A DNA stretch of 64,000 bases. Source: Rostratula benghalensis (taxonomy: Eukaryota > Chordata > Aves > Charadriiformes > Rostratulidae). Under the pieces are notes generated by a model, which saw nothing but the letters and a program-made list of their open reading frames with translations, did no database searches and was not told where the DNA came from. Within the stretch, counting starts at the first letter, position 1. Each line of letters starts with the position of its first letter. The position numbers were made by a program, and so were the translations under genes. Location of the stretch: contig VXAI01000019.1 of the NCBI GenBank assembly GCA_013399305.1, positions 3,346,152 to 3,410,151 of the forward strand. Reading direction: 5' to 3'. This document shows, piece after piece, positions 63,481 to 64,000 of this stretch.

Positions 63481-64000
63481 ATTGCATGAGAAAGAGTAAG
63501 TAAAAATCCTGAGTACTTTACAAACAGCTTAAAATACAGCATCAACAATGGCATTTTACTCCTTTTTACATACTTTCAAAAAATCCTATATAAATTTTAA
63601 AATTCCATCATTTCCCAAAGGAACTGCTAGTTCCGAGAATAAAATGTGAGCTTCAGAAATAAAGATAATATTATTCTTTTTATATTTCCTTTCATCATGT
63701 AGAAATTGTGTGCTGAGTTTCTCTTCATTAAGCATGGGTGAATATCACAAAACATTTTCCATGGCTATTTTTTTGAAACATGTGTTTGACATTCCATTTA
63801 CTACTTTTTCCACATAATTTTAATTCCGAGGAATATTCAGGTGATAAAAAAAAAAATCTATAACTAGTTCTCACTAAAAATTAATTGCAATGTGACGTGT
63901 TTGGACCACCACAGGAGGCACATTCAAACTACCCATTTTGAATATTTGCAACATTAACTTTTAAAAGTGCATTCAGCCAAGAAGGGAACTGAAACTTTAT
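63481..64000. other. AT-rich non-coding DNA, no gene seen
   Basis: Nothing is recognisable to the end of the window. Confidence 0.7.

Noticed and set aside
1..64000. tRNA, rRNA, snRNA genes, CRISPR arrays, complete LTR elements or an operon-like system
   Set aside because: No cloverleaf with A/B boxes, no regularly spaced repeat array, no paired LTRs and no cluster of co-directional genes could be found by eye on either strand.

Overview
The window looks like an AT-rich, gene-poor stretch of a vertebrate nuclear genome, most likely a bird. The main evidence is eight degraded CR1-type LINE fragments. Seven are 3'-end pieces carrying the usual CR1 tail and the C-terminal end of ORF2. The eighth is an internal piece spanning the ORF1/ORF2 junction. 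CR1 is the dominant interspersed repeat of birds and is also common in turtles and crocodilians, so 'bird' is an inference rather than proof. I saw no bacterial, phage, organellar or viral gene organisation.

I find no protein-coding gene I can support with confidence. Almost all open frames are under about 105 codons. The longest gap-free one, 143 codons at 9107-9538, lies antisense to the CR1 ORF1 remnant. The 275-codon frame near 51.4-52.2 kb is an artefact of an N gap. The sequence fits an intergenic region or a large intron.

Layout. 1-8.4 kb: AT-rich unique DNA with one GC-richer block (5.06-5.32 kb) and an 85-base N gap (7823-7907). 8.455-9.5 kb: minus-strand CR1 internal fragment. 9.5-15.4 kb: unique DNA with two GC-balanced blocks that resemble conserved non-coding DNA (11.13-11.71 and 14.32-14.66 kb). 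15.4-23.4 kb: three minus-strand CR1 tails. 23.4-29.5 kb: a G21 homopolymer, two hairpins, a sharply GC-rich island at 27.40-28.09 kb and a 49-bp duplication. 32.5 kb: CR1 tail, minus strand. 40.4 kb: the only plus-strand CR1 tail. 43.0 kb: a 103-bp segment bounded by perfect 14-bp inverted repeats. 51.4-52.2 kb: an A-rich 16-bp minisatellite interrupted by a 696-base N gap. 53.9-56 kb: three perfect short tandem duplications. 56.28-56.62 kb: a compact block with an AP-1 site, a TATA-like motif, a good 3' splice acceptor and a 61-codon open frame. This is the best candidate for an unannotated exon or regulatory element. 59.2 and 63.3 kb: further minus-strand CR1 tails.

No set of genes acting together is visible, and I found no convincing new biological system. 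The items most worth a second look are the candidate exon/regulatory block at 56.3-56.6 kb, the GC island at 27.4-28.1 kb, the unusual CR1 fragment at 8.5-9.5 kb and the 103-bp inverted-repeat segment at 43.0 kb.
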